64,000 nt of DNA, taken from assembly GCA_966250335.1 (NCBI GenBank), contig CBINGZ010000003.1:62001-126000 (forward strand). The letters run 5' to 3'. A program made the translations under genes and the position numbers. The DNA comes from OLB7 sp966250335 (GTDB lineage Bacteria; Bacteroidota; Ignavibacteria; OLB7). Position 1 is the stretch's first letter, and every line of letters begins with the position of its first letter. Below are positions 56,823-64,000 of the stretch, piece after piece. The notes under the pieces are model-generated. The model did no database searches, was not told the DNA's origin, and was given only the letters and a program-made list of their open reading frames with translations.

Positions 56823-58247
56823 ATGCATCTGCACTTTATCGGAATCTGCGGCACGGCCATGGGCAACACTGCCCTCATGATGCGTGCCGCCGGGCATGTC
56901 GTCACCGGAAGCGACGACAACGTCTATCCTCCCATGAGCGATCTTCTCGCCGATTCGGGCGTCGAGATCATGCACGGGTTCGGTCCGGGGAATCTGGAGC
57001 CGGCCCCCGATCTGGTGGTGATCGGCAACAGGATGTCCAGAGGGAACAGCGAAGTGGAGGGGGTGCTGAACCGCCGGCTCCCCTACATATCGCTCCCCGA
57101 GCTGCTGAAACGCGAGCTGATCCAGGGGCGCACCTCCGTGGTTCTCACCGGCACCCACGGCAAGACCACCACCTCTTCCCTGATGGCCTGGACGCTTCAG
57201 TCCGCCGGGCTCTCGCCGAACTTCATGATCGGGGGCGTTCCGGGGAACTTCGGCGCCGGGTGGCGCTACGACGGCTCCAGCGACATCGTCGTGCTGGAAG
57301 GGGATGAATACGATACGGCCTTCTTCGACAAGCGCTCGAAGTTCGTCCATTATCTCCCCACGGCCCTGCTGATCAACAATATCGAATTCGACCACGCCGA
57401 TATTTTTAATTCGCTGGACGATATTCTTCTCGCGTTCCGCCGTCTGGTCAATATCGTGCCGGGGAACGGAGTGATCGTCGTCAACGGCGACGATCCGAAC
57501 GCGATGTCGGTCGTGAGGAACGCCTTCACGCCGGTGGAGACGGTCGGTCTGGGGGCGGGGTGTACCTGGCGGGCGGAGAATATCGACTACGGCCCGGAGT
57601 TCACCGGCTTCGATCTGATGCGCGACGGTGTCCGGATGGCGCGGCTCCGTTCCACCCTGCTGGGGGAGTTCAACGTCCGGAACGCTCTCGGGGTGGCCGC
57701 CATCGCCGTCCGGCTCGGCGTCGGCTACCGGGAGATCGACGCGGCCTTCTCCACGTTCGTCAACACGCGCCGTCGTCTGGAGCGGAAGGGGGAGCACGAC
57801 GGGGTGACGGTCTACGACGATTTCGCCCATCATCCCACGGCGATCCGTGAGACCCTGCGGGCGCTGCGGCTGCGGCACCCGAGCGAGCGGATGTGGGCGC
57901 TCTTCGAGCCCAGAAGCAACACGACCCGCCGGCGGGTCTTCCAGCGCGAGCTGGCCGAATGTTTCTCCGACGTCGATTTCGCGATCCTTGCCCAGGTCGA
58001 CCGTCTGGAGGAGCTCCCTCCCGACGATCGGCTCGACCCGGCGCTCCTGGTCGATGATCTCCGTTCACGAGGTGTGGAGGCTGAATTTCTCCCCGGAGCG
58101 GCCGATATCGCTCGTCACGTGGGGGAGCGGGCGCTTCCGGGGGATGTGGTCGTCGTCCTTTCCAACGGCGGATTCGGCGGCATCCACGGCAGACTTGCCG
58201 AAGCGCTCGGGGGGCGCAACGGCCGTGCGTCGCATGGGGACAGTTAG
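56823..58247 (+). CDS. mpl: UDP-MurNAc:L-Ala-gamma-D-Glu-meso-DAP ligase Mpl
   Basis: 474 residues. Recycles the tripeptide from turned-over murein by attaching it directly to UDP-MurNAc with ATP. Signatures: MHLHFIGICGTAMGNTALMM, ATP loop TGTHGKTTTSS, VLEGDEYDTAFFDKRSKF, NIEFDHADIF, LLGEFNVRNALGV, DDFAHHPTAIRETLRALR and the Mpl-typical FEPRSNTTRRRVFQ, which separates it from MurC. ATG 56823 starts the Rossmann strand immediately. This is evidence for meso-DAP murein in this organism. No other murein genes are adjacent. Confidence 0.94.
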   Translation: MHLHFIGICGTAMGNTALMMRAAGHVVTGSDDNVYPPMSDLLADSGVEIMHGFGPGNLEPAPDLVVIGNRMSRGNSEVEGVLNRRLPYISLPELLKRELIQGRTSVVLTGTHGKTTTSSLMAWTLQSAGLSPNFMIGGVPGNFGAGWRYDGSSDIVVLEGDEYDTAFFDKRSKFVHYLPTALLINNIEFDHADIFNSLDDILLAFRRLVNIVPGNGVIVVNGDDPNAMSVVRNAFTPVETVGLGAGCTWRAENIDYGPEFTGFDLMRDGVRMARLRSTLLGEFNVRNALGVAAIAVRLGVGYREIDAAFSTFVNTRRRLERKGEHDGVTVYDDFAHHPTAIRETLRALRLRHPSERMWALFEPRSNTTRRRVFQRELAECFSDVDFAILAQVDRLEELPPDDRLDPALLVDDLRSRGVEAEFLPGAADIARHVGERALPGDVVVVLSNGGFGGIHGRLAEALGGRNGRASHGDS

Positions 58248-58348
58248 TATCTTCCCGCTGCCCCTCCGCTATGTTTTCACGGTCATCTATTCCTTCCGGA
58301 AGATCTCTCCGTTCACTCCGGATCACTTATTCGTACGACTCGATTCCC

Positions 58349-60229
58349 ATGATGAAGTCCGGCCCCATGACGCCGCATTCGCCGACGCCGCAACCGTCGA
58401 CCACGCGACTCTCGATCGTGATGATTCTCTTCCTGATGATCGTTCCGATCGGTCTCTGCGCCCATCAGCCCGATGTGCTCCGCGAGGAGGAGACGACGCT
58501 GGTCGTGGAGGAGGGGGAGGAGGAAGGGGAGTACACGCTGAACGCCGAGTTCAAGATCAGGCACCAGTATCTCTCCCAGCGATCGACCGACCGGCATGTC
58601 TTCACCGTCTACGAATCGTATTACGAGACGATCAGCGAGATGCACGGCGAGTGGGGGGATAACGTCCTGACGCGGCGCAGCATGCCGTTCGAGCATGGAT
58701 CGGATGAGGATCTCTTCATCACCGGCTACAAGATCCACCGGCTGGTCTTCCCGGACGATCTGGACACCGGCGAGGTCGTCACCTACGGCTACAGAAAATC
58801 GTACCGACATATCGCGTTTATGCCGGTGCTCTACGTGCCGAACCACGACTCCCTGACCGGATACCGCGTGGTGGTGGTCCACCCCAACGACGTCAAGGTC
58901 GATTTCGAGTTCTTCTTCCCGCGCGGGAATCTCCCCTACGAGATCTCGCGCGACGACGCCGACCGGACGGTGCTGACGTTCACCGGGGTTCCGCACAGTT
59001 CCGAGCTCCCCTACTTCCCGTTCAACGGCTTCAACGCGGCGATCCAGATCAAGCTGAAGCAGAAGGATCGATCGCTGAACCCGACGACGCTGACCGAGTT
59101 CACCAACTGGTATCTGGCCTATCTCGACACCATCTCGACGCTCGACGCGAAGCACGAGAAGATCCTGGCCGACGAGATAGCGAAGGCCCCGACGAAGCTG
59201 GGGAAGCTTCGCGCAATCCACGACTACGTCAAGAAAACAATCCGATATATCGCCGACGAAGGGGATATCAACGCCATCGTCCCGCGTCCCCCCTCGCTTG
59301 TGCTGGAAAGGGGGTACGGAGACTGCAAGGACCGGGCGCATCTGGTCACGACCCTTGCCAGGAAGCACGGTATCCAGGCGAACATGGCGCTCGTCTCCAC
59401 CGAGCCGAGCCCTCTCTTCAAGGGGACGTACGTGACGGAGTTCAACCACATGATCTACGCGTACGAGGATGGCGGGAAGACGATGTTCTTCGACCCGACG
59501 CACAAGTACACGGAGTTCGGCAATCTGCCGCAGTCCGATATAGGCGCCTACGCGCTGATTCTCGACTCGCGCAATCCCCACCGCAAGACGATCGCGGCCC
59601 CCAACAGAACCCCCTCCCTCGACCTCTCGATCGGGGCCTCGCTGGCCGACCCCGCCAAGGGGAAGGCGACGGTGGTGCTGCGGAACGACTATCTGGCGTA
59701 CGCCAGACATGCCCGCGCCGAGCTGACCGGGCTCGACCTGGAGAACTATCTTTCCAATCTCATCACCTCTCATTTCCAGAAGCTCTCGCTCGACTATTTC
59801 ACGTTCGAATCGGAGAGCGATACGACCATCACCTTCTCGGCCGTCGCCGACATGCATGAGTTCGTCATCCCGACGGCGGCCAAGGCGTATCTGCCGCAGA
59901 TGCCGTTCAAGATCGTCGACGCCGAGGTGCTGAAGCGGGAGGGGGATACGCTCGGCATCTATCATGAGGAGCGGCAGATCGTGGCGGTGAAGATCGATCT
60001 CGACGTCGCCGGGTACAAGCTGAAGCCCGATGCGGTCACGATCGGCGACGGCGCTCCGGCCCGCTATTCCGCGTCGGCCGCCGGCGGTGCCGCCGGACGT
60101 ATCGAGCTGCGATATGAAATGGAGCGGGGGGAGAAGACGATGGGAGGTGAAGCGAAGGATAAGTATATCGCATTCTGTAAAGAATTCCTGAAAAGCAAGA
60201 AGAACATGTTCGTTCTAACGAAGGAGTAG
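58349..60229 (+). CDS. Exported transglutaminase-like protein with DUF3857 domain (catalytic triad present)
   Basis: 626 residues. Signal LSIVMILFLMIVPIGLCAHQ after ATG 58349 (MMKSGPM...); the frame is open to 58271. The N-terminal ~230 residues match DUF3857 (e.g. TGYKIHRLVFPDDLDTGEVV, GVPHSSELPYFPFNGF). The transglutaminase-like domain carries Cys in GYGDCKDRAHLVTTLARKHG, His in FNHMIYAY and Asp in MFFDPTHKYTEFG. Such proteins are common in Bacteroidota and presumed to be peptidases or cross-linking enzymes in the periplasm. Six bases separate it from a related lipoprotein gene, and the ribosome site of that gene overlaps its stop. Confidence 0.88.
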   Translation: MMKSGPMTPHSPTPQPSTTRLSIVMILFLMIVPIGLCAHQPDVLREEETTLVVEEGEEEGEYTLNAEFKIRHQYLSQRSTDRHVFTVYESYYETISEMHGEWGDNVLTRRSMPFEHGSDEDLFITGYKIHRLVFPDDLDTGEVVTYGYRKSYRHIAFMPVLYVPNHDSLTGYRVVVVHPNDVKVDFEFFFPRGNLPYEISRDDADRTVLTFTGVPHSSELPYFPFNGFNAAIQIKLKQKDRSLNPTTLTEFTNWYLAYLDTISTLDAKHEKILADEIAKAPTKLGKLRAIHDYVKKTIRYIADEGDINAIVPRPPSLVLERGYGDCKDRAHLVTTLARKHGIQANMALVSTEPSPLFKGTYVTEFNHMIYAYEDGGKTMFFDPTHKYTEFGNLPQSDIGAYALILDSRNPHRKTIAAPNRTPSLDLSIGASLADPAKGKATVVLRNDYLAYARHARAELTGLDLENYLSNLITSHFQKLSLDYFTFESESDTTITFSAVADMHEFVIPTAAKAYLPQMPFKIVDAEVLKREGDTLGIYHEERQIVAVKIDLDVAGYKLKPDAVTIGDGAPARYSASAAGGAAGRIELRYEMERGEKTMGGEAKDKYIAFCKEFLKSKKNMFVLTKE

Positions 60230-60235
60230 CATATC

Positions 60236-62221
60236 GTGAATCGACCTCTTGTCATACTTCTCGCCGGGGCTGCCCTGGCCTCCTGCTCCAGCACCGGCCG
60301 CATAAATTATCTGAGGCCGCAGGAACGGGAGTCGGGCATTACCGCGATCAAGGATTCCTCCCTGGCGAAGCGTCTCAATCTGGCCGAGTACGAGAAGAAG
60401 TACGGGGAGTACCAGGGCGTCTTCCTCAACTCCGAACAGGTGTACGAACATAGCGGCGGCTCCGGAGACTGGAACTTCAACAGGATCCGCAAGCTCCGCT
60501 ATCTGGTCCTGAAGCCGGACGCCGACTGGCTGACGACGTTCCATGTGGAGGAGGAGGCGGGGAACAAGCTGGAGGATATCTACATCCACGTCTACAACCC
60601 GGACGGCACGGCACGCGCCTTCGGCATCGACGATCTGAAGGTGGAGACCTCCTCCGACCGCTCCAAGGTCTACAAGTTCGCCTACCCGGACGTGAAGAAG
60701 GGGACGATCATCGAGGAGGCGTACGACATGCGGCAGTTCACCTATCCGATAAGTCGCTCCACGAACCATGATATCGCCCTCCAGTTCTCCGTTCCGTGCG
60801 AACGGGTCTCCGTGGAGTACGCCTATCCGGAGTGGTGGCGGGTGCAGCTCAAGGAGGTGGCGCCGGGGAAGTCGATCCCCTACCGACTGATCCGCGATCC
60901 GGAGAATCATAAGACGACATTGTTCTACGAGGAGAAGAACGTTCCGCCGCTGGAGGAGGAGGTCTACTCCCCGTACCGCAAGGAGCTGGGGCGCTACCTG
61001 GAGTTCATGGTCACGGAGCTTTCGATGGGGAGCGGGCTGAGCTACACGACCCCGGCCGACTGGACGGAGTTCTCCACGGAGTTCAAATCGTACTTCGTCG
61101 ACAAGGAGTCGTTCTGGTCGGGGAAGGTCGGCTCCACGGTCGACGACGTGATCAGGGAGAAGAAGAACGATCTGGAGAAACTCGACACGATCGTCGGCCA
61201 TGTGCAGCGCAACGTGAAGGTCGGCAGCACCCTTGTCTCCGACAACTTCGCCGACGTGCTGAAGCGGGGGGAGGGGAACTGGTATATGATCACCGGTCTT
61301 ACCCGCGCCATGCTGGAGAAGGCGGGGATCGCCTCCGATTTCCTCCTGATCCACTCGGCCCTCGACGGCGCCCTCGACAGCAATTATATCTCGCCGGACC
61401 AGTTCTATCTCCCCGCCGTCGGCACCACGATCGACGGCCGGTTCTACGTCGTCTTCCCCTGGATCAGAAATCTTCCCATCACCCATATCCCCGAATATTT
61501 CCAGGGGCAGACGGCGCTCAAGATCAACAAGGAGGGCTACAACGGGTTCGTGCAGGTCCCCTACGGCATCCTGGCCGACAACACCATCCAGGAGAACTAC
61601 GACCTGACGATCGACGACGACGGCAATATCTCGGTCAAGGAGGAGAAGATGCTTCTGGGGGATAACGCCTTCAGCGTACGTGAATCGCTGAACGATATGA
61701 AGCCGGAAGAGGTGGACAAGCTGATGAAGGAGATGCTCACCTACTCCGACGGTGACATCAGGCTGACCTCGCACGAGATCGTGAACAGGGAGGACTACGG
61801 GAAGCCGCTCATCATCCGGTTGAACTATACCATCGACAATCTGGTTACCGTGACTCCGGAAGAGGTGATCTTCCAGACCGGCGGCCTCTTCTCCCCGTCG
61901 TCGAGCAGAAAGACGAAGGTGGAGACCGAGGAGCGGAAGAATCCGATCAGGATCTATGCCGACGAGCGGATCGTCAAGAATATCACGATCCGACATCCGG
62001 CCTCCTGGAAGCTCTCCGGCGGTCCGGAGAACGTCGCCTATGAGAACCGGTTCGGCAGCATCAAGGCGACCTATCGGGCGTCGGCCGGAGAGTTCCATGC
62101 CGAGCAGGAGCGCCTGCTGAAGCGGGCGAGCGAGTCGAAGGAGAAGATCACCGATCTGATGGCGGTCACCGGACGGAAATCGAGACTTCATATTCCGACC
62201 CTGGTATTCGAGATACACTGA
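60236..62221 (+). CDS. DUF3857/transglutaminase-like lipoprotein with degenerate active site
   Basis: 661 residues. GTG start with AAGGAG nine bases upstream; lipoprotein signal PLVILLAGAALASC (Cys 17). It has the DUF3857 fold (EDIYIHVYNPDGTARAFGID, YAYPEWWRVQLKE) and a transglutaminase-like helix where GDCKD of the preceding protein is replaced by LKRGEGNWYMITGLTRAMLE, so the catalytic Cys is Asn or Trp. The C-terminal ~200 residues are beta-rich (ENYDLTIDDDGNISVKEEKM). It is likely to be an inactive partner of the preceding enzyme. Organisation as active plus inactive pair is inferred. Confidence 0.82.
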   Translation: MNRPLVILLAGAALASCSSTGRINYLRPQERESGITAIKDSSLAKRLNLAEYEKKYGEYQGVFLNSEQVYEHSGGSGDWNFNRIRKLRYLVLKPDADWLTTFHVEEEAGNKLEDIYIHVYNPDGTARAFGIDDLKVETSSDRSKVYKFAYPDVKKGTIIEEAYDMRQFTYPISRSTNHDIALQFSVPCERVSVEYAYPEWWRVQLKEVAPGKSIPYRLIRDPENHKTTLFYEEKNVPPLEEEVYSPYRKELGRYLEFMVTELSMGSGLSYTTPADWTEFSTEFKSYFVDKESFWSGKVGSTVDDVIREKKNDLEKLDTIVGHVQRNVKVGSTLVSDNFADVLKRGEGNWYMITGLTRAMLEKAGIASDFLLIHSALDGALDSNYISPDQFYLPAVGTTIDGRFYVVFPWIRNLPITHIPEYFQGQTALKINKEGYNGFVQVPYGILADNTIQENYDLTIDDDGNISVKEEKMLLGDNAFSVRESLNDMKPEEVDKLMKEMLTYSDGDIRLTSHEIVNREDYGKPLIIRLNYTIDNLVTVTPEEVIFQTGGLFSPSSSRKTKVETEERKNPIRIYADERIVKNITIRHPASWKLSGGPENVAYENRFGSIKATYRASAGEFHAEQERLLKRASESKEKITDLMAVTGRKSRLHIPTLVFEIH

Positions 62222-62258
62222 CCGGCGCGGCCGGCACACGAACGTTGAACAGGAAGAG

Positions 62259-64000
62259 ATGATGATACAGAAGAGACAGATCCGGACGGGGACGGCCCGA
62301 TCGGAAACGACATTGTCGGGGATCCCCGCCTCGCCGGGGATCGCCATGGCACAGGCCCATGTCATACTTCCGGTCGAGATCGAAATGACGGCGGAGCCCC
62401 GCGTCCTGGAGGAGATCGAGGTGGAGCTGGAGGTGAAGCGGTTCCTGGCGGCGATCGAGGGGGCCGACCTGCTGCTGGAGCAGATCGAACAGATGGCGCG
62501 CGAGCAGGTCCGCGACCGCGCCGAGATCTTCGAGGCGCTCCGGATGCTGCTGCGCGATCCGGTGCTGGCCGACGGGGTGACCGGACATATCAGAGAACGA
62601 AAGACCACGGCCCACGTGGCGATCGTCGTCGAGACGAATATGATCGCGGCGCGATTCGCCGATTCACACGACGAGACGATGCGCTCACGGGCAGAGGATA
62701 TCAGATCGCTGCAGGCGCATCTCATCTCCTCCCTCTCACAGACCACCGCTCCCCATCCCCTCCACGGCGGCGCCGTGCTTGTTCTTCCGACGCTCTCCCC
62801 CGGAGACACCGTGATCCACGCGCGGAACAGGGTGGAGGCGTTCGTGATGGAGGCCGGAGGGATCAACTCTCACTCCGCGATCCTTGCCCGCGCCTTCGGG
62901 GTGCCGATGGTGGCCGGAGTCCACGATCTCTTCCGCCATGTCTACACCTCCGACCCGATGATCGTCGACGGCTATACGGGGAAGGTGATCGTGAACCCGT
63001 CGCCGGAAACGACCGCGCAGTTCAGGCAGCGGAAGGAAATGCTCGAGGAACAACGAATGAGGTACAGGATGATCAGCGATCTTCCCGCCGAGACCAAGGA
63101 TGGTGAACGGATCGTTCTGGCGGCCAACCTGGATATGATCGACGAGATCGAGGGGGCCACCGAGAACGGCGCGGCGGAGATCGGGCTCATGCGGACCGAA
63201 TATCTCGTTATGGGACGTGCCGGCGATGTGACGATGGAGGAGCAGTGCCACTACTACACGCAGCTCGCCGAACGCGCCTACCCGCTGACCGTGACCCTGC
63301 GAGCGTTCGACATCGGGAGCGACAAGCTGCTGGGGGGATTCGAAGGGGGAGACCCCAACCCGCTGGGGCTGCGCGGCGTGAGACTGCTTCTATCGCGACC
63401 AGAGATTCTTCGCAGACAGCTTGAAGCGGTGCTCCGCGCCTCCACCATGAAGAACCTGCGGCTCATGCTTCCGATGGTCAGTTCGGTGGAGGAGATACGC
63501 CAGGTGAAGCGGATGGTGGCGGAGATCCGGGGAAGGCTCCGTTCGGAAAATGTCGCATTCGATGAGTATATGCCGATGGGGGTGATGATCGAGACGCCGG
63601 CCGCGGCGCTGACGGCGGAGACGCTGGCCGGGGAGTGCTCCTTCATGTCGATCGGCACCAACGATCTGGCGCAGTATACGCTCGCCGTGGATAGAAGCGA
63701 CGAGAGCCTTTCGCACTACTACGATGAATTCCATCCCGCCGTGCTCCAGGCGATCCGCACAAGCATCCTGGCGGCGCAGCGCGCGGGGGTGCCGATCACC
63801 CTCTGCGGGGAGATGGCGGCCAACCCCCTTGCGACCGGGATCCTGATAGGGCTGGGGCTCCGGCGCTTCTCGGTCTCCCCTCCGCAGCTCGGTCCGTTGA
63901 AGCTGCGGGTCAGGTCGATCACGGCGCAGGAGGCGCGTTCCTGGGCACGGGCGGCGCTCCGTATGCCGACCGCGGCGGAGATCCGCGCCTATCTCAGCTC
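62259..64000 (+). CDS. ptsI: Phosphoenolpyruvate-protein phosphotransferase (PTS enzyme I), 3' end outside window
   Basis: At least 580 residues; no stop before the window ends, so it is probably only a few residues short. Enzyme I takes phosphate from PEP to HPr for sugar uptake and signalling. N-terminal SGIPASPGIAMAQAHVI; phosphoacceptor His205 in GGINSHSAILARAFGVPMVA; TIM-barrel PEP site in IGLMRTEYLVM, FDIGSDKLLGG, NPLGLRGVRL, MLPMVSSVEEIR, GVMIETPAAAL, SIGTNDLAQYTLAVDRSDES and the acid-base Cys in TLCGEMAANP. Start ATG 62259 or 62262 after AGGAAGAG. HPr and sugar-specific PTS genes are not visible here. Confidence 0.93.
   Translation, partial: MMIQKRQIRTGTARSETTLSGIPASPGIAMAQAHVILPVEIEMTAEPRVLEEIEVELEVKRFLAAIEGADLLLEQIEQMAREQVRDRAEIFEALRMLLRDPVLADGVTGHIRERKTTAHVAIVVETNMIAARFADSHDETMRSRAEDIRSLQAHLISSLSQTTAPHPLHGGAVLVLPTLSPGDTVIHARNRVEAFVMEAGGINSHSAILARAFGVPMVAGVHDLFRHVYTSDPMIVDGYTGKVIVNPSPETTAQFRQRKEMLEEQRMRYRMISDLPAETKDGERIVLAANLDMIDEIEGATENGAAEIGLMRTEYLVMGRAGDVTMEEQCHYYTQLAERAYPLTVTLRAFDIGSDKLLGGFEGGDPNPLGLRGVRLLLSRPEILRRQLEAVLRASTMKNLRLMLPMVSSVEEIRQVKRMVAEIRGRLRSENVAFDEYMPMGVMIETPAAALTAETLAGECSFMSIGTNDLAQYTLAVDRSDESLSHYYDEFHPAVLQAIRTSILAAQRAGVPITLCGEMAANPLATGILIGLGLRRFSVSPPQLGPLKLRVRSITAQEARSWARAALRMPTAAEIRAYLS

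Noticed and set aside
60215..62866. 883-codon open frame on the minus strand opposite the transglutaminase-like lipoprotein and ptsI
   Set aside because: Spans two unrelated genes with clear family signatures on the other strand and shows no motif itself.
1..64000. CRISPR arrays, tRNA or rRNA genes, transposases and phage genes
   Set aside because: Looked for regularly spaced repeats, tRNA T-arm sequences and typical protein motifs by eye on both strands and found none convincing.

Overview
The window looks like a stretch of ordinary chromosome from a GC-rich, Gram-negative member of the Bacteroidota/Chlorobi-Ignavibacteria-Kapabacteria lineage. The main support is seven genes whose products end in a type IX secretion (T9SS) type A sorting domain (4879-6627, 9406-10635, 16116-17639, 21615-22978, 23110-25290, 37260-39125, 52092-53895). 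A TonB-dependent receptor, several lipoproteins and a meso-DAP murein tripeptide ligase (Mpl) agree with a Gram-negative envelope. I saw no rRNA, tRNA, CRISPR array, transposase or phage structural gene.

Layout. 1-4.3 kb: end of a division and cell-wall cluster (murB-ftsQ-ftsA-ftsZ). 4.4-9.3 kb: an orphan HigA-like regulator, then a T9SS protein divergent from an ECF sigma/anti-sigma pair; both directions carry the same ECF-type promoter. 9.4-12.6 kb: glycosyltransferase, sirtuin and a T9SS propeller on the minus strand. 12.7-20.5 kb: a small membrane protein, a sigma-54 response regulator, nadA, a Smr protein, a SprB-repeat T9SS protein flanked by an inverted repeat, a CDF metal exporter and an LD-carboxypeptidase. 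20.5-27.8 kb: RNA-binding protein, a 5'-truncated T9SS gene between twin terminators, another T9SS protein and a kinase-RapZ fusion. 27.8-31 kb: a DUF4157 protein with a possible caspase-like tail and an AAA/STAND-like ATPase headed by a symmetrical divergent promoter. 31-36.7 kb: umuDC, an ABC ATPase and a TonB receptor. 37-42 kb: a T9SS protein and two tandem serpins. 42-49.7 kb: housekeeping enzymes (lipoate metabolism, panB, asparaginase, thioesterase) and hpnC/hpnD for squalene. 50-54.7 kb: two paralogous LuxR-type regulators, each preceded by the same direct-repeat element, with a frameshifted T9SS gene between them. 54.8-64 kb: rhodanese, paired membrane proteins, mpl, a paired active and inactive transglutaminase, and ptsI running off the end.

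How genes may work together. LD-carboxypeptidase, the AmgK-like/RapZ fusion and Mpl are scattered pieces compatible with murein recycling. The ECF pair and its divergent T9SS partner look like one envelope-stress unit. The best candidates for something undescribed are the DUF4157/caspase-like protein with its neighbouring ATPase, the mirrored ECF promoters, and the LuxR paralogues that share an operator-like element. All assignments come from reading the sequence; no search or structure prediction was run.
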